The notes below the pieces were generated by a model. That model worked only from the letters and a program-made list of their open reading frames with translations. It was not told the DNA's origin and made no database searches. From positions 744,001 to 808,000 of the forward strand of contig NZ_VLNU01000001.1 in assembly GCF_009765165.1 (NCBI RefSeq): 64,000 nucleotides of DNA, read 5' to 3'. Position 1 is the first letter of the stretch; each line of letters starts with the position of its first letter. The translations under genes were made by a program, and so were the position numbers. Source of the stretch: Lysobacter panacisoli. Lineage in GTDB: Bacteria; Pseudomonadota; Gammaproteobacteria; Xanthomonadales; Xanthomonadaceae. Positions 19,265 through 28,147 of the stretch are shown one piece after another.

Positions 19265-19774
19265 ATGAATGCGCGCGATCCCGGAATTTCCCGGCTGGGC
19301 CAACCCCTGACCGGTCATGCCCAGTTGGACCTGGAGCACTTCCTGCCCTACCGCCTGTCGGTGCTGAGCAATCGGGTCAGCAGCACGATCGCGCGCATCT
19401 ACACCGAGCGCTTCGCGCTGAGCATCACCGAATGGCGGGTGATGGCGGTACTGGGCCGTTACCCCGGCCTGTCGGCGAACGAGGTCGCGCAGCGCACCGC
19501 GATGGACAAGGTGGCGGTGAGCCGCGCGGTCGCGCGCCTGCTCGACGCCGGTCGCCTCGACCGCGACATCCACGGCGACGATCGCCGACGCTCGGTGCTG
19601 CGCCTGTCCGATGCGGGCTACCGGATCTACGACGAGGTCGCGCCGCTGGCGCTCGCATTCGAGCGACGCCTGCTCGACGGCATCGACGACAACGAGCGCG
19701 CGGTGCTGTTCCGCCTGCTCGACAAGCTGGACGAGCTGGAGCTGCGCGCCGAAGAGGCCGAAGCGCTGCCTTGA
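19265..19774 (+). CDS. MarR-family regulator, probable repressor of hppD-hmgA
   Basis: A 169-residue winged-helix protein. The MarR core covers about residues 35-150: FALSITEWRVMAVLGRYPGLS, recognition helix region MDKVAVSRAVARLLDAG, and the wing RDIHGDDRRRSVLRLSDAG. It is divergently placed from hppD across a 104-bp spacer with a near-perfect operator, which also lies in its own 5' region, so autoregulation is likely. By analogy to HmgR/HpdR-type regulators, the inducer could be homogentisate or hydroxyphenylpyruvate; this is inference. Confidence 0.88.
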   Translation: MNARDPGISRLGQPLTGHAQLDLEHFLPYRLSVLSNRVSSTIARIYTERFALSITEWRVMAVLGRYPGLSANEVAQRTAMDKVAVSRAVARLLDAGRLDRDIHGDDRRRSVLRLSDAGYRIYDEVAPLALAFERRLLDGIDDNERAVLFRLLDKLDELELRAEEAEALP

Positions 19775-19777
19775 CGC

Positions 19778-21292
19778 TCACCCCGGATGATGGATGGCGA
19801 GTACCCGCCACGCCGGGAATTCGCTGCCCACCGCCGGCAGATCGATCCAGCCGCAGGCGAGCAGGCCGTCGTCGCTGCCCGCTTCGCACAGGTACACCGC
19901 GACCGCGCCGCGCTGCTGCTCGGTGCGCACCAGCGCCCAACCTTCGGGCAGCGCGCGTTTGTCCCGCGCCAGTTCGGTTTCGAGGTACGGCGTCGCGTTC
20001 GCTTCGAGGATCTCGCGACCGGCGGATGAGGCATGCGCGGTGATGGTCGGAATCTCCGCATCCAGCGTCGGTGCGACGGGCGGACGTTCCACCACCAGGC
20101 CGTGCCCTTCCAGGCGCGCGGCGATGGTTTCCGGCACGGCATACGCAAGCGGTCGCTGCACGATGTGCTCGCCGACGAAGCGGCCGATGTACGGCACGTT
20201 CACGCTGACCGGTTCGCCTTCCAGCGTGTACGGCTCGCGCGTGAGGATTTCGACCTGCCGATCCTCGAATGCTTCCAGTCGATAGCGCACGGCGATTTCG
20301 TCCGGCGGCATCTCGCACGCGGCGAGCAGCTCGACGATCTCCTCTCCGTGCTCGGCCGCGTAAGCGACGGTGTGGCGCAGGAACGCGTAGGTGGTGTGCA
20401 CGCGATCGTAGAAATCGATGTACGCATAGGTTTCCAGCAGCAGGTCCATGCGATTGCCGAGTCCGCGATAGTTGCCGCCGAAGCGCGGATGGTGCGTGTA
20501 GGTGATCCAGCCCGCGCCCTGCCCGCCTTCGTCGCGCAGGAAGTTGCCGTACCAGAACGTGTCGATCCCCTCCTCGCTCTTCACCGCGGCGGTCACCGCG
20601 GGCAACAGTTCGTCGCGCATGTAGTCGATCGGCTCGCGTCGTCCGCTGTGGATCGTGTGCGGAATGTCGTAGGTCAGCGCATACCGATGGATCGAGCCGT
20701 TGGTGGCGTGGCAGTCGATGCACAGGTGCGGATTCCAGCGATGCATCACCTGCGCCTGCAGCTGGCGCATCTCCGGCGCGTCCTGGCGCATGTAGTCGCG
20801 GTTGAGGTTGATGCCGGCAGCGTTGACGCGTGTGCCGACGCCGCTGTCCGGGCCGAGCTGGCCGGTGAAGTGCGCGATGTCGAGCTTGCGGTTGGCCGGA
20901 TCGATGCGGTCGTTGCCGTCGGCGTTGAACAGCGGGACGAGCAGCAGCGTCGCGCGGGAGAGCACGTCGCCGTGCGCGCCGTGCAGCAGGTCGCGCACGT
21001 ACATCAGGCCCGCTTCCTTGCCCTCGACTTCGCCGGCGTGGATGCCGCACAGGATCAGCACGATCGGCAGACCCAGCGCGCGCGCCTCTTCCGGCGTCGC
21101 CACGCCTTCGCGCGAGAGCACCAGCAACGGCAGCTTGCGACCTTCCGGCGTCTGGCCGAAATCGGCGACGTGCAGGCGCGGGTCGCCCACTGCGATCAAC
21201 CCGTCGACGAAGGCCATGACGTCCGCATGGCGCGAGGTTTCGGCGTACTGCGTGGCCTCGGCGCGCGTGAGCAGGGGCGGCGTCTGGGTCAT
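19778..21292 (-). CDS. M14-family zinc carboxypeptidase-like protein
   Basis: A 504-residue protein with the M14 zinc site: His85 and Glu88 in CGIHAGEVEGKE and the third ligand His195 in CIDCHATNGS. The substrate-pocket arginine region is INLNRDYMRQDAPE. A C-terminal extension from about residue 330 has no clear catalytic role. No signal peptide is visible, so the enzyme appears cytoplasmic, as in the succinylglutamate desuccinylase-like branch. It is convergent with the MarR gene, leaving 3 bp between the stops. Substrate unknown. Confidence 0.87.
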   Translation of the reverse strand: MTQTPPLLTRAEATQYAETSRHADVMAFVDGLIAVGDPRLHVADFGQTPEGRKLPLLVLSREGVATPEEARALGLPIVLILCGIHAGEVEGKEAGLMYVRDLLHGAHGDVLSRATLLLVPLFNADGNDRIDPANRKLDIAHFTGQLGPDSGVGTRVNAAGINLNRDYMRQDAPEMRQLQAQVMHRWNPHLCIDCHATNGSIHRYALTYDIPHTIHSGRREPIDYMRDELLPAVTAAVKSEEGIDTFWYGNFLRDEGGQGAGWITYTHHPRFGGNYRGLGNRMDLLLETYAYIDFYDRVHTTYAFLRHTVAYAAEHGEEIVELLAACEMPPDEIAVRYRLEAFEDRQVEILTREPYTLEGEPVSVNVPYIGRFVGEHIVQRPLAYAVPETIAARLEGHGLVVERPPVAPTLDAEIPTITAHASSAGREILEANATPYLETELARDKRALPEGWALVRTEQQRGAVAVYLCEAGSDDGLLACGWIDLPAVGSEFPAWRVLAIHHPG

Positions 21293-21369
21293 GGCGGGGT
21301 CCGGCGGAACGGAGTGGTTACCTTAGCTCCCAACGCGGAAACGCCGCGCATGCGCCCGTCGGAAACGAC

Positions 21370-21393
21370 GACGGCGACCCGGAGGTCGCCGTC
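21370..21393 (-). terminator. Hairpin after the POT transporter gene
   Basis: A 10-bp stem GACGGCGACC / GGTCGCCGTC with a 4-nt loop, followed on the minus strand by GTCGTTTCC. It lies between the transporter stop and the M14 peptidase start and is a probable, weak-tailed terminator. Confidence 0.6.
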
Positions 21394-21429
21394 GCCGTCA
21401 TCCCTGGCCGCATGGCGGCCGGGCTCGGA

Positions 21430-22932
21430 TCACTTCACGCCGTGCATCAGGCGCTGGACCAGCGGGGCGATCAGGAACAGCAGCACGCCCGGGATCACCA
21501 GCGCCCAGAAGCCGAAGGTGTAGCCCGACAGCGCGGACTGCACGTTCATGCCGGTCTCGCCGCTGACGTGGCTGGCGAAGATGCCCGACAGGTTGTTGCC
21601 GATGCCGGTCGAGAGGAACCAGCCACCCATGCCGAAGCCGACCAGGCGCACCGGCGCCAGCTTGGTCACCATCGACAGGCCGATCGGCGACAGGCACAGC
21701 TCGCCGATGGACTGGATCCAGTACACCGCGAACAGCGTCCAGAACGGGATCTTGCCGAACTCGTTGACCAGGCTCGACAGGGCGAACATCAGCAGCAGGA
21801 AGGCCAGGCCGTTGAAGATCAGGCCGAGGCTGAACTTGCGCGGGATCGACGGATTGTGGCGGCCCATCTTCACCCAGATCCACGCGATCAGCGGCGCCAG
21901 GGTGATGATCGCGATCGAGTTCACCGACTGGAACCAGCCCACCGGGAAGGTCCAGCCGCCGAAATCGCGGTTGACGATCTTCTCGGCGAGGAAGCTGAAG
22001 GAGCTGCCGGCCTGCTCGAAGAAGCACCAGAACAGCACGTTGAACGCGAAGATGATCAGCATCGCGATCACCATGTCGCGCTGGCGCGGCCCATTGCGGA
22101 TGCCTTCGACCAGCAGCAGGACCGCCAGCGCGATGAACATCGCGGTGAGGATCCACTGCAGCGAGCTCGCGCCCAGGCTGAGCAGGAAGTAGACCACCGG
22201 GATGGACGCCACCGCGCATACGGCGGTGATCGCCAGGCGCACGCGGCTCTCGGCGCCCGCCGGCGGCAGGCCGATGCCCTTGAGCTGGCTGCGGCCGATC
22301 CAGAACCACACCAGGCTGATCAGCATGCCGACGCCCGAGGTGATGAAGACCACCTTGTAGGCCGGCATGCCCTCGGCACCGAAGACCTGCTCGGCCAGCC
22401 AGCCGGTCAGCAGCGGCGACACCATCGCGCCGAGGTTGATGCCCATGTAGAACAGGGTGAAGCCGGAGTCGCGGCGCTCGTCGCCGATCGAATACAGCTT
22501 GCCGACCATCGTCGAGATGTTCGGCTTGAACAGGCCGTTGCCGGCGATGATCGTCGCCAGTCCGAGCTTGAAGATTTCCTGGTTGGGCATGGCGATCATG
22601 AACAGGCCCGCGGCCATGATCGTCGCGCCGAGCAGGATCGATCGCTGGTAGCCGATGACCCGGTCGGCCACGTAGCCGCCGAAGATCGCTGCCGCGTACA
22701 CCAGTGCGAGGTACGCGCCGTAGAGCTGGTTGGCCGGGGCCTCGCCCGTGCCGCTGCCGCCGTAGAACTGGGCGACGATGTACAGCACCAGCGCCCAGCG
22801 GATGCCGTAGAACGCGAAGCGCTCCCAGAACTCCGTCATGAAGAGCATCCACAGCGGCTTGGGATGCCCCAGGGTCTGCGGGAAGTCGGGAAGCGCGGCC
22901 GTGCCGGTCGCGGGTGTAGCGGTTCCGCTCAT
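21430..22932 (-). CDS. POT/PTR-family peptide:proton symporter
   Basis: A 500-residue major-facilitator protein of the proton-dependent oligopeptide transporter family. The conserved FWERFAFYGIRWALVLYIV (the ExxER-like helix 1 region) is near residue 35. The PTR2 signature region around AIFGGYVADRVIGYQRSILLG follows, with GLFKPNIST and FTLFYMGINLGA. Twelve to fourteen helices are expected. The ATG at MSGTATPATG has GGGGAT upstream. It probably imports di- and tripeptides, consistent with the proteolytic life style of lysobacters. A motif pair upstream is shared with kynA. Confidence 0.92.
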   Translation of the reverse strand: MSGTATPATGTAALPDFPQTLGHPKPLWMLFMTEFWERFAFYGIRWALVLYIVAQFYGGSGTGEAPANQLYGAYLALVYAAAIFGGYVADRVIGYQRSILLGATIMAAGLFMIAMPNQEIFKLGLATIIAGNGLFKPNISTMVGKLYSIGDERRDSGFTLFYMGINLGAMVSPLLTGWLAEQVFGAEGMPAYKVVFITSGVGMLISLVWFWIGRSQLKGIGLPPAGAESRVRLAITAVCAVASIPVVYFLLSLGASSLQWILTAMFIALAVLLLVEGIRNGPRQRDMVIAMLIIFAFNVLFWCFFEQAGSSFSFLAEKIVNRDFGGWTFPVGWFQSVNSIAIITLAPLIAWIWVKMGRHNPSIPRKFSLGLIFNGLAFLLLMFALSSLVNEFGKIPFWTLFAVYWIQSIGELCLSPIGLSMVTKLAPVRLVGFGMGGWFLSTGIGNNLSGIFASHVSGETGMNVQSALSGYTFGFWALVIPGVLLFLIAPLVQRLMHGVK

Positions 22933-23029
22933 GCGGTATCCCCTGTATCGATCGAAGTACTGCCAAAGAAAACCCACGCCGGGCGGCACGGGACCGGGGA
23001 GATTTACCGGGTGACGTCCATCACGTCAA

Positions 23030-23071
23030 ACCCGCGTGAAGACGCGCGAATCATGCTGCGACGCAGCATCC
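23030..23071 (-). promoter_or_regulatory. Motif pair upstream of the peptide transporter
   Basis: ACCCGCGTGAA (23030-23040) and CGACGCAGCATCC (23059-23071) occur here and again, in the same order and orientation, upstream of kynA (24471-24501). The gap is 18 bp here and 7 bp there, a difference of about one helical turn. It may be a shared regulator site; no known consensus is recognised. Confidence 0.45.
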
Positions 23072-23096
23072 AGCATGAATGGGGAAGCCGGCGACC

Positions 23097-23513
23097 TCAG
23101 CCGCCCACAGACGCGCTCGTCAGTGCGAGTGCCAGCAGGCGCGGGAAATCCGGGTGGGCGGCGCGGAGCCGCTCCTGCGCCTCCTCCAGCGAACACCAGC
23201 GCAGCTCGGCGTGTTCGGCGAGGTTGGCCGGCTCGCCACTCCAGCGGGTCACGCGATAAAGCCGCAAACGCCACGGATCGGGTTCGGCGCCTTCGATGCA
23301 CGCGAGGTAGCGCATTTCCACCGGCGCGATGCCGAGCTCTTCGCGCAGTTCGCGATGCAGCGCCTGCGGCCCGCTCTCGCCCGGTTCGACATGGCCGCCG
23401 AACACGTCCCACGCGCCAGCCAGCCAATCGCAGTCGTGGCTGCGGCGGCCGAGCAGTACGCGTCCGTTGTTGACGATCAGCGCGCCGACACAGTCGTGCA
23501 CGGGCGTGCCCAT
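23097..23513 (-). CDS. Nudix hydrolase
   Basis: A 138-residue single-domain hydrolase. The complete Nudix box runs from Gly40 (GHVEPGESGPQALHRELREE, then LGI), with the metal-binding REU-x-EE at residues 54-59. It hydrolyses a nucleoside diphosphate linked to another moiety; NTP sanitation is a common role, but the substrate is not predictable. It starts 4 bp after the kynA stop, so it is the second gene of a kynA operon. Confidence 0.9.
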   Translation of the reverse strand: MGTPVHDCVGALIVNNGRVLLGRRSHDCDWLAGAWDVFGGHVEPGESGPQALHRELREELGIAPVEMRYLACIEGAEPDPWRLRLYRVTRWSGEPANLAEHAELRWCSLEEAQERLRAAHPDFPRLLALALTSASVGG

Positions 23514-23517
23514 CGCA

Positions 23518-24402
23518 TCACTTGGTCGGTGGCGCGCCGTAGCTGCCGCCGGCGCCGATCATCGTGCGCACGTCGAACAGTTCCGGGAAGAAGGTCAGCT
23601 CCAGCGCCTGCTTGAGGAAACCCACGCCGCTGGAGCCGCCGGTGCCGCGCTTGAAGCCGATGATGCGCATCACCGTGCGCATGTGGCGGAAGCGCCACAG
23701 CTGGAACTGGCTTTCCAGATCGACCAGGTCCTCGCACAGGTGGTAGGCCTCCCAGTGCGCGTCGGTGTCCTCGTAGATGCGTTCGAACACCGGCAGCAGT
23801 TCCGGGTCGGCGACATGCGTGTGCGACCAGTCGCGCTCGACGTGGTGCGTCGGCACTGCGTGGCCGTGGCGCGCGAGGTAACGCAGCACTTCGTCGTAGA
23901 GGCTCGGCGCTTCCAGCACTTCGACCAGGCTCGCCTCGGCCTTGGCATCGTGCGAGAAGACCTTGACCATCGCCGCGTTCTTGTTGCCCATCAGGAATTC
24001 GATGGTGCGGTACTGCAGCGACTGGAAGCCCGACGACGGACCGAGGATCTCGCGGAACTCCATGTATTCCGACGGCGTCAGCGTCTCCAGCACCGACCAC
24101 ATCTCGGTGAGCTGGCGCAGGATGTTCTTGCAGCGCGCGAAGATCTTCTGGCACTCGCCCAGCCGGTCCTCGCGCAGGTTCGCGGTGGCGGCCTTGAGCT
24201 CGTGGATCATCAGCTTCATCCACAGCTCCGCGACCTGGTGCTGGACGATGAACAGCAGCTCGTCGTGGTGCGGCGGATTGGACAGGCGCTGCTGCGCCGA
24301 CAACAGGGTGTCGAGCTGCAGGTAGCCGGAATAGCTCATCCGCCCCGAGAAGTCGGTGTGGATGCCGGTTTCCAGTTCGCGCTCGTTCTTCTCGACCGTC
24401 AT
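23518..24402 (-). CDS. kynA: Tryptophan 2,3-dioxygenase
   Basis: Haem enzyme that opens the tryptophan indole ring to N-formylkynurenine, the first step of the kynurenine pathway. At 294 residues it is of bacterial TDO size. Recognisable motifs: [40 protein letters not shown] (substrate and haem pocket), [20 protein letters not shown], and the C-terminal [17 protein letters not shown]. Other kynurenine pathway genes are absent from the window. Tryptophan synthesis genes and this breakdown gene thus lie about 17 kb apart, with no direct linkage. Confidence 0.97.
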   Translation of the reverse strand: MTVEKNERELETGIHTDFSGRMSYSGYLQLDTLLSAQQRLSNPPHHDELLFIVQHQVAELWMKLMIHELKAATANLREDRLGECQKIFARCKNILRQLTEMWSVLETLTPSEYMEFREILGPSSGFQSLQYRTIEFLMGNKNAAMVKVFSHDAKAEASLVEVLEAPSLYDEVLRYLARHGHAVPTHHVERDWSHTHVADPELLPVFERIYEDTDAHWEAYHLCEDLVDLESQFQLWRFRHMRTVMRIIGFKRGTGGSSGVGFLKQALELTFFPELFDVRTMIGAGGSYGAPPTK

Positions 24403-24470
24403 TTCGGGCTCGTGGGTCGCCGGTTCCAGCCGGTCGGAGGGCCAAAAGGGTAGCGCATCGGCGGGCGGTC

Positions 24471-24501
24471 ACCCGCGTGAAATACCCACGACGCAGCATC
24501 C
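24471..24501 (-). promoter_or_regulatory. Motif pair upstream of kynA
   Basis: ACCCGCGTGAA (24471-24481) and CGACGCAGCATCC (24489-24501), 7 bp apart, 69 bp upstream of the kynA ATG. The same two blocks precede the peptide transporter gene. This lies in the divergent spacer with the nuclease gene, so it could act on either side. Confidence 0.45.
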
Positions 24502-24567
24502 TGCAAACTCGGCCGGCTCGCGACAGGGGCGTTGGCGGGCGAGGACGTTCCAACAACGGGGAAGACT

Positions 24568-27500
24568 ATGGACAGGCTCAGGGGCCGCTGCGCGGCCGCG
24601 TTGTTCTCTCTTGCATTGCTGGCCGGGGCGACCACCGCCCAGGCACAGGTCGTCATCAGCCAGGTCTACGGCGGCGGTGGCGGCGGCACGGCCGTCTACG
24701 CCAACGACTACGTCGAGCTGTACAACCGCGGCGCGACGCCAGCCTCGCTGGCGGGCCTCTCGGTGCAGTACGCCAGCGCCACCGGCACCGGCAACTTCAG
24801 CGGCGTGGCGGTACTGCCGGCCGCGACCGTGCAGCCGGGCAAGTACTTCCTCGTGGCGATGAGCGGCGGCTCGGCCGGCGCGCCATTGCCGACGCCCGAT
24901 GCGACCGGCCCCGCCGCCATGTCCGCCAGCGCGGGCAAGGTCGCGCTGGTGAATTCGGCTTCGGCCCTGGCCTGCAACGGCAGCAGCACGCCGTGCTCGG
25001 CCGCGCAGCTGGCGCAGATCGTCGACCTGGTCGGCTACGGCAACGCCAACTTCTTCGAGGGCGCCGGCCCCGCGCCCACGCTCAGCGCCGCCACCGCCGC
25101 GCTGCGCAACGGCAACGGCGCGAACGACACCGGCAACAACAACGCCGACTTCACCGCCGGTGCCCCGACGCCGCGCAACAGCGGCTCGACCACGCCGGAA
25201 CCCGATCCGGCCACGCCGCGCACCATCGCGCAGATCCAGGGCAATGCCCTGCGCTCGCCGCACGAAGGCGAACGCGTCGTCACCGAAGGCGTCGTCACCG
25301 CGCTGAAGTTCAACAACGGCTTCTTCCTGCAGAGCATCGATCCGGACGGCGATGCGGCCACGTCGGAAGGCGTGTTCGTGTTCACCAGCAGCGCGCCGCC
25401 GGCGACCGCGACGGTGGGCAACCGCGTGCGCGTGACCGGCAAGGTCGAGGAGTTCGTCCCGGCCTCCAACGTCAACCAGCTCACCATCACCGAGATCACC
25501 GGCCCGACGGTCGAACTGCTGCAGGCCGGCGTCGCCTTGCCGGATGCGGTGGAACTGGGCACGGCAGATCTCTCACCCGCCGCGACGCCGGGCACGCTGG
25601 AGCGCCTCGAAGGCATGCGCGTCAGCGTTGCGCAGTCGCGCGTGGTCGGCCCGTCCGAGGGCCGCATCGACGAGGACGACGCCACCGCCAGCGGCGATGG
25701 CGTGTTCTACGTGACCTTGCCGGATGTCGCCACGCCGTTCCGCGAAACGGGCATCGGCGTGATGGATGCCGCGCTGGCCACGCTCCCGCCGGGCAAGAAT
25801 CCGCCGCTGTTCGACACCAATCCGGAACGCCTGATGGTGCGCAGCCGTGGCCAGGTCGGCGCGTTCGCGCTGTCGGTCGATGCCGGCGCGCAGGTCGACG
25901 GACTGCTGGGCGTGCTCGATTACTTCGCCGGTACGTGGGCGCTGCTGCCCGACACGGCGACGCCGCCGACTGCGAGCGGCGGCCGCCTGCCGGAAGCCGT
26001 CGCCGACGCGAAGCACGACGAAGTCACCATCGGTGGCTTCAACCTGCTGCGCTTCTTCGACGAAGTGAACGACGGCAACGGTGCGCCGACGATCAAGCCC
26101 GAAGCGCTCGACAAGCGTCTGGGCAAGACGGCCGCGGCGATCTGCGATTTCCTCAAGACGCCCGACATCCTCGGCGTGGTCGAGGTCGAGAACCTGCGCG
26201 TGCTCGGCATGCTCGCCGACCGTCTCGACAGCAATTGCGCGGGTGCGCCGGACTACGAACCGTTCCTGGTCCAGGGCAACGATGTCGGCGGCATCAACGT
26301 CGGCTTCCTCGTCGCGCGCCGCGACAACGGCGCGGGCATCGCACGCGTGGAAGTGCTCGAAGTCGTGCAGTACGGCAAGAACGCCACGCTCGCCAATCCC
26401 GACGGCAGCACCAGCCTGCTCAACGATCGCCCGCCGCTGCTCCTGCGCGCACGAGTGCACCAGGCCAACGGTGCCAGCTATCCGGTCACGGTGATCGTCA
26501 ACCACCTGCGCTCGCTCAACGACATCGACTCGGTGGCGCCGGGCAGCAACGGATGGAGCACGGACGGCGCGCGCGTACGCGCCAAGCGCGGCGCGCAGGC
26601 GGCGTATCTGGCGGGCCTGGTGCAGTCGATGCAGCAGGCGAACCCCACGGAGAAGATCGTGCTGGTCGGCGACTTCAACGCGTTCGAGTTCAACGACGGT
26701 TACGTCGACGTGCTCGGCGTGATCAAGGGCGAGCCCGCGGCCGAGGACCAGGTGCTGAGCCACGTGCCCAGCCCGCTCACCACGCCGCTGATCGACGGTT
26801 CGGAACTGATTGCCGATCCGCAGCAGCGTTACTCGTACGTGTACCAGGGCAGCGCGCAGACGCTCGACCACGTGCTGGTGAACGAAGCGGTGGTGATGGA
26901 TGCGACGACGGTGCGCGTGGATCACGCGCGCATCAACTCCGGTTTCGGCCTCGACCACTACGGCGACACGACCCTGCCGCTGCGGGTGTCCGACCACGAT
27001 CCGGTGCGCGTGCGCATCGCCGTGCCCGACTTCCGCAGTGCGGATCTCTCGGTCACGGCCGCGGCGACGCCGTCGTCGTTGCGCGCCGGCGAGACCGCGA
27101 CGTGGGCCGCGACGGTGGCAAATGCCGGCCCGGACGCCGCCGACGCGGTTGGCGTGGCGTTCGCCTTCGACGCGACGCTCGCAGTATCGGTCGACGCTCC
27201 CTCGGGCTGGACCTGCGCCGCGCCGGCACAGGCCAACGGCACGACCACGGTCGCCTGCACGGTCGGCTCGCTGGCGGTGCAGGGCCAGGCCGTCTTCACG
27301 CTGCGCACTGTCATGCCCGCGCTGCCGAACGGGACGCCGGTGCGCATGGCAGTGGCGGCACGTTCGCAGACGCGCGATGCGGCCAACGCCGACAACGACG
27401 CCGTCGCCCAGGTCACCGTGGTGACCGCGGCCGATCTGTCGGTGCGCATCGAAGGGGGCGTGCTGCCGGTGCGTCGAGGCGCGATTGCGACCTTCCTCGT

Positions 27501-27822
27501 GCCGGTGCGCAACGCCGGCCCGGACGCCGCACAGACGCCGCGACTGGTGCTGGAGGGCAACGTCGCCGCCAGCGCCGCGGCCGTCGCCGCACCGAACGGC
27601 TGGAGCTGCACGCGCAGTGCGACCGCCACTGGCTTCCGCGCGCAGTGCGAGCGCAACGGCGCCATCGCGATCGGCACACAGTGGTTCGCCTTCGCCCTCG
27701 TCGTACCGGAACGTCCGCGCACCGGCACCGAGCTGGAGTTCGTCGCCACCGTGGGGTCCGACACGCCCGACCCGGACGCCGCCGACAACAGCGACCGGCT
27801 GCGCGTCGCGATCCGTCGCTGA
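24568..27822 (+). CDS. ExeM/NucH-like secreted endonuclease with DUF11 repeats
   Basis: A 1,084-residue secreted protein. A signal peptide (residues 1-26, ending TTAQAQ) is followed by a lamin-tail domain (VVISQVYGGGGGGTAVYANDY, about 28-165) and an OB-like region (about 215-320). An endonuclease/exonuclease/phosphatase domain covers about 480-835, with GGFNLLRFFDEVND, VVEVENL, VIVNHLRS, VLVGDFNAFEFNDGY and the terminal VSDHDPVRV. Two DUF11 repeats follow (ADLSVTAAATPSSLRAGE and ADLSVRIEGGVLPVRRG). The catalytic Asp, Asn and His motifs are intact. Such nucleases degrade extracellular DNA for nutrition or biofilm remodelling. It ends at a strong terminator. Confidence 0.92.
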   Translation: MDRLRGRCAAALFSLALLAGATTAQAQVVISQVYGGGGGGTAVYANDYVELYNRGATPASLAGLSVQYASATGTGNFSGVAVLPAATVQPGKYFLVAMSGGSAGAPLPTPDATGPAAMSASAGKVALVNSASALACNGSSTPCSAAQLAQIVDLVGYGNANFFEGAGPAPTLSAATAALRNGNGANDTGNNNADFTAGAPTPRNSGSTTPEPDPATPRTIAQIQGNALRSPHEGERVVTEGVVTALKFNNGFFLQSIDPDGDAATSEGVFVFTSSAPPATATVGNRVRVTGKVEEFVPASNVNQLTITEITGPTVELLQAGVALPDAVELGTADLSPAATPGTLERLEGMRVSVAQSRVVGPSEGRIDEDDATASGDGVFYVTLPDVATPFRETGIGVMDAALATLPPGKNPPLFDTNPERLMVRSRGQVGAFALSVDAGAQVDGLLGVLDYFAGTWALLPDTATPPTASGGRLPEAVADAKHDEVTIGGFNLLRFFDEVNDGNGAPTIKPEALDKRLGKTAAAICDFLKTPDILGVVEVENLRVLGMLADRLDSNCAGAPDYEPFLVQGNDVGGINVGFLVARRDNGAGIARVEVLEVVQYGKNATLANPDGSTSLLNDRPPLLLRARVHQANGASYPVTVIVNHLRSLNDIDSVAPGSNGWSTDGARVRAKRGAQAAYLAGLVQSMQQANPTEKIVLVGDFNAFEFNDGYVDVLGVIKGEPAAEDQVLSHVPSPLTTPLIDGSELIADPQQRYSYVYQGSAQTLDHVLVNEAVVMDATTVRVDHARINSGFGLDHYGDTTLPLRVSDHDPVRVRIAVPDFRSADLSVTAAATPSSLRAGETATWAATVANAGPDAADAVGVAFAFDATLAVSVDAPSGWTCAAPAQANGTTTVACTVGSLAVQGQAVFTLRTVMPALPNGTPVRMAVAARSQTRDAANADNDAVAQVTVVTAADLSVRIEGGVLPVRRGAIATFLVPVRNAGPDAAQTPRLVLEGNVAASAAAVAAPNGWSCTRSATATGFRAQCERNGAIAIGTQWFAFALVVPERPRTGTELEFVATVGSDTPDPDAADNSDRLRVAIRR

Positions 27823-27834
27823 GTTCGACCACGC

Positions 27835-27868
27835 GAAGGGCGCGGCTCCGGCCGCGCCCTTCCCTTTT
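27835..27868 (+). terminator. Rho-independent terminator of the nuclease gene
   Basis: A 12-bp perfect GC-rich stem GAAGGGCGCGGC / GCCGCGCCCTTC with a TCCG tetraloop, directly followed by CCTTTT. It begins 13 bp after the nuclease stop. Confidence 0.92.
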
Positions 27869-28147
27869 CCGGGCCGCATTCATCCGCGATCCATACCGCT
27901 GCGTGCGGGGCGCCGCATAGCGTCTTTTCGGCAAAGTTGCATGCCGCAGCGCGCAACGGACCTTGACACGCCTTTGGGTATCATCGCCGCGACAACGCGT
28001 CGGCACGGCCATCGCAGCGGCACGAGCGGACGCCGCGGAGCCAGGCCGGATGTGTTCCGGCCCAGCCCTCCGAACAGCGGCCCGACCGGCACTGGATCCG
28101 GACAGCGGCCGGTTCGGCCCCTTGCCACTTTCAGCCAGGATCCCCCG
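27869..28147 (+). other. Leader region of the 2-oxoacid dehydrogenase operon
   Basis: About 280 bp without a convincing gene. It contains a hairpin GGCCGGA-TGTGT-TCCGGCC at 28044-28062 and GC-rich sequence up to the E1 alpha start. A promoter must lie here; no well-spaced -35/-10 pair is clear. Confidence 0.5.

Noticed and set aside
24477..27920. A second long open frame overlapping the nuclease in another phase
   Set aside because: Arg/Gly-rich translation with no domain; the nuclease frame has a signal peptide and all catalytic motifs.
27963..27984. TTGACA (27963) and TATCAT (27979) before the E1 alpha gene, as a promoter
   Set aside because: The spacer is only 10 bp; a sigma-70 promoter needs about 16-18.
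28044..28062. Hairpin in the dehydrogenase leader considered as a riboswitch
   Set aside because: A single short stem; no recognisable aptamer pattern or expression platform.
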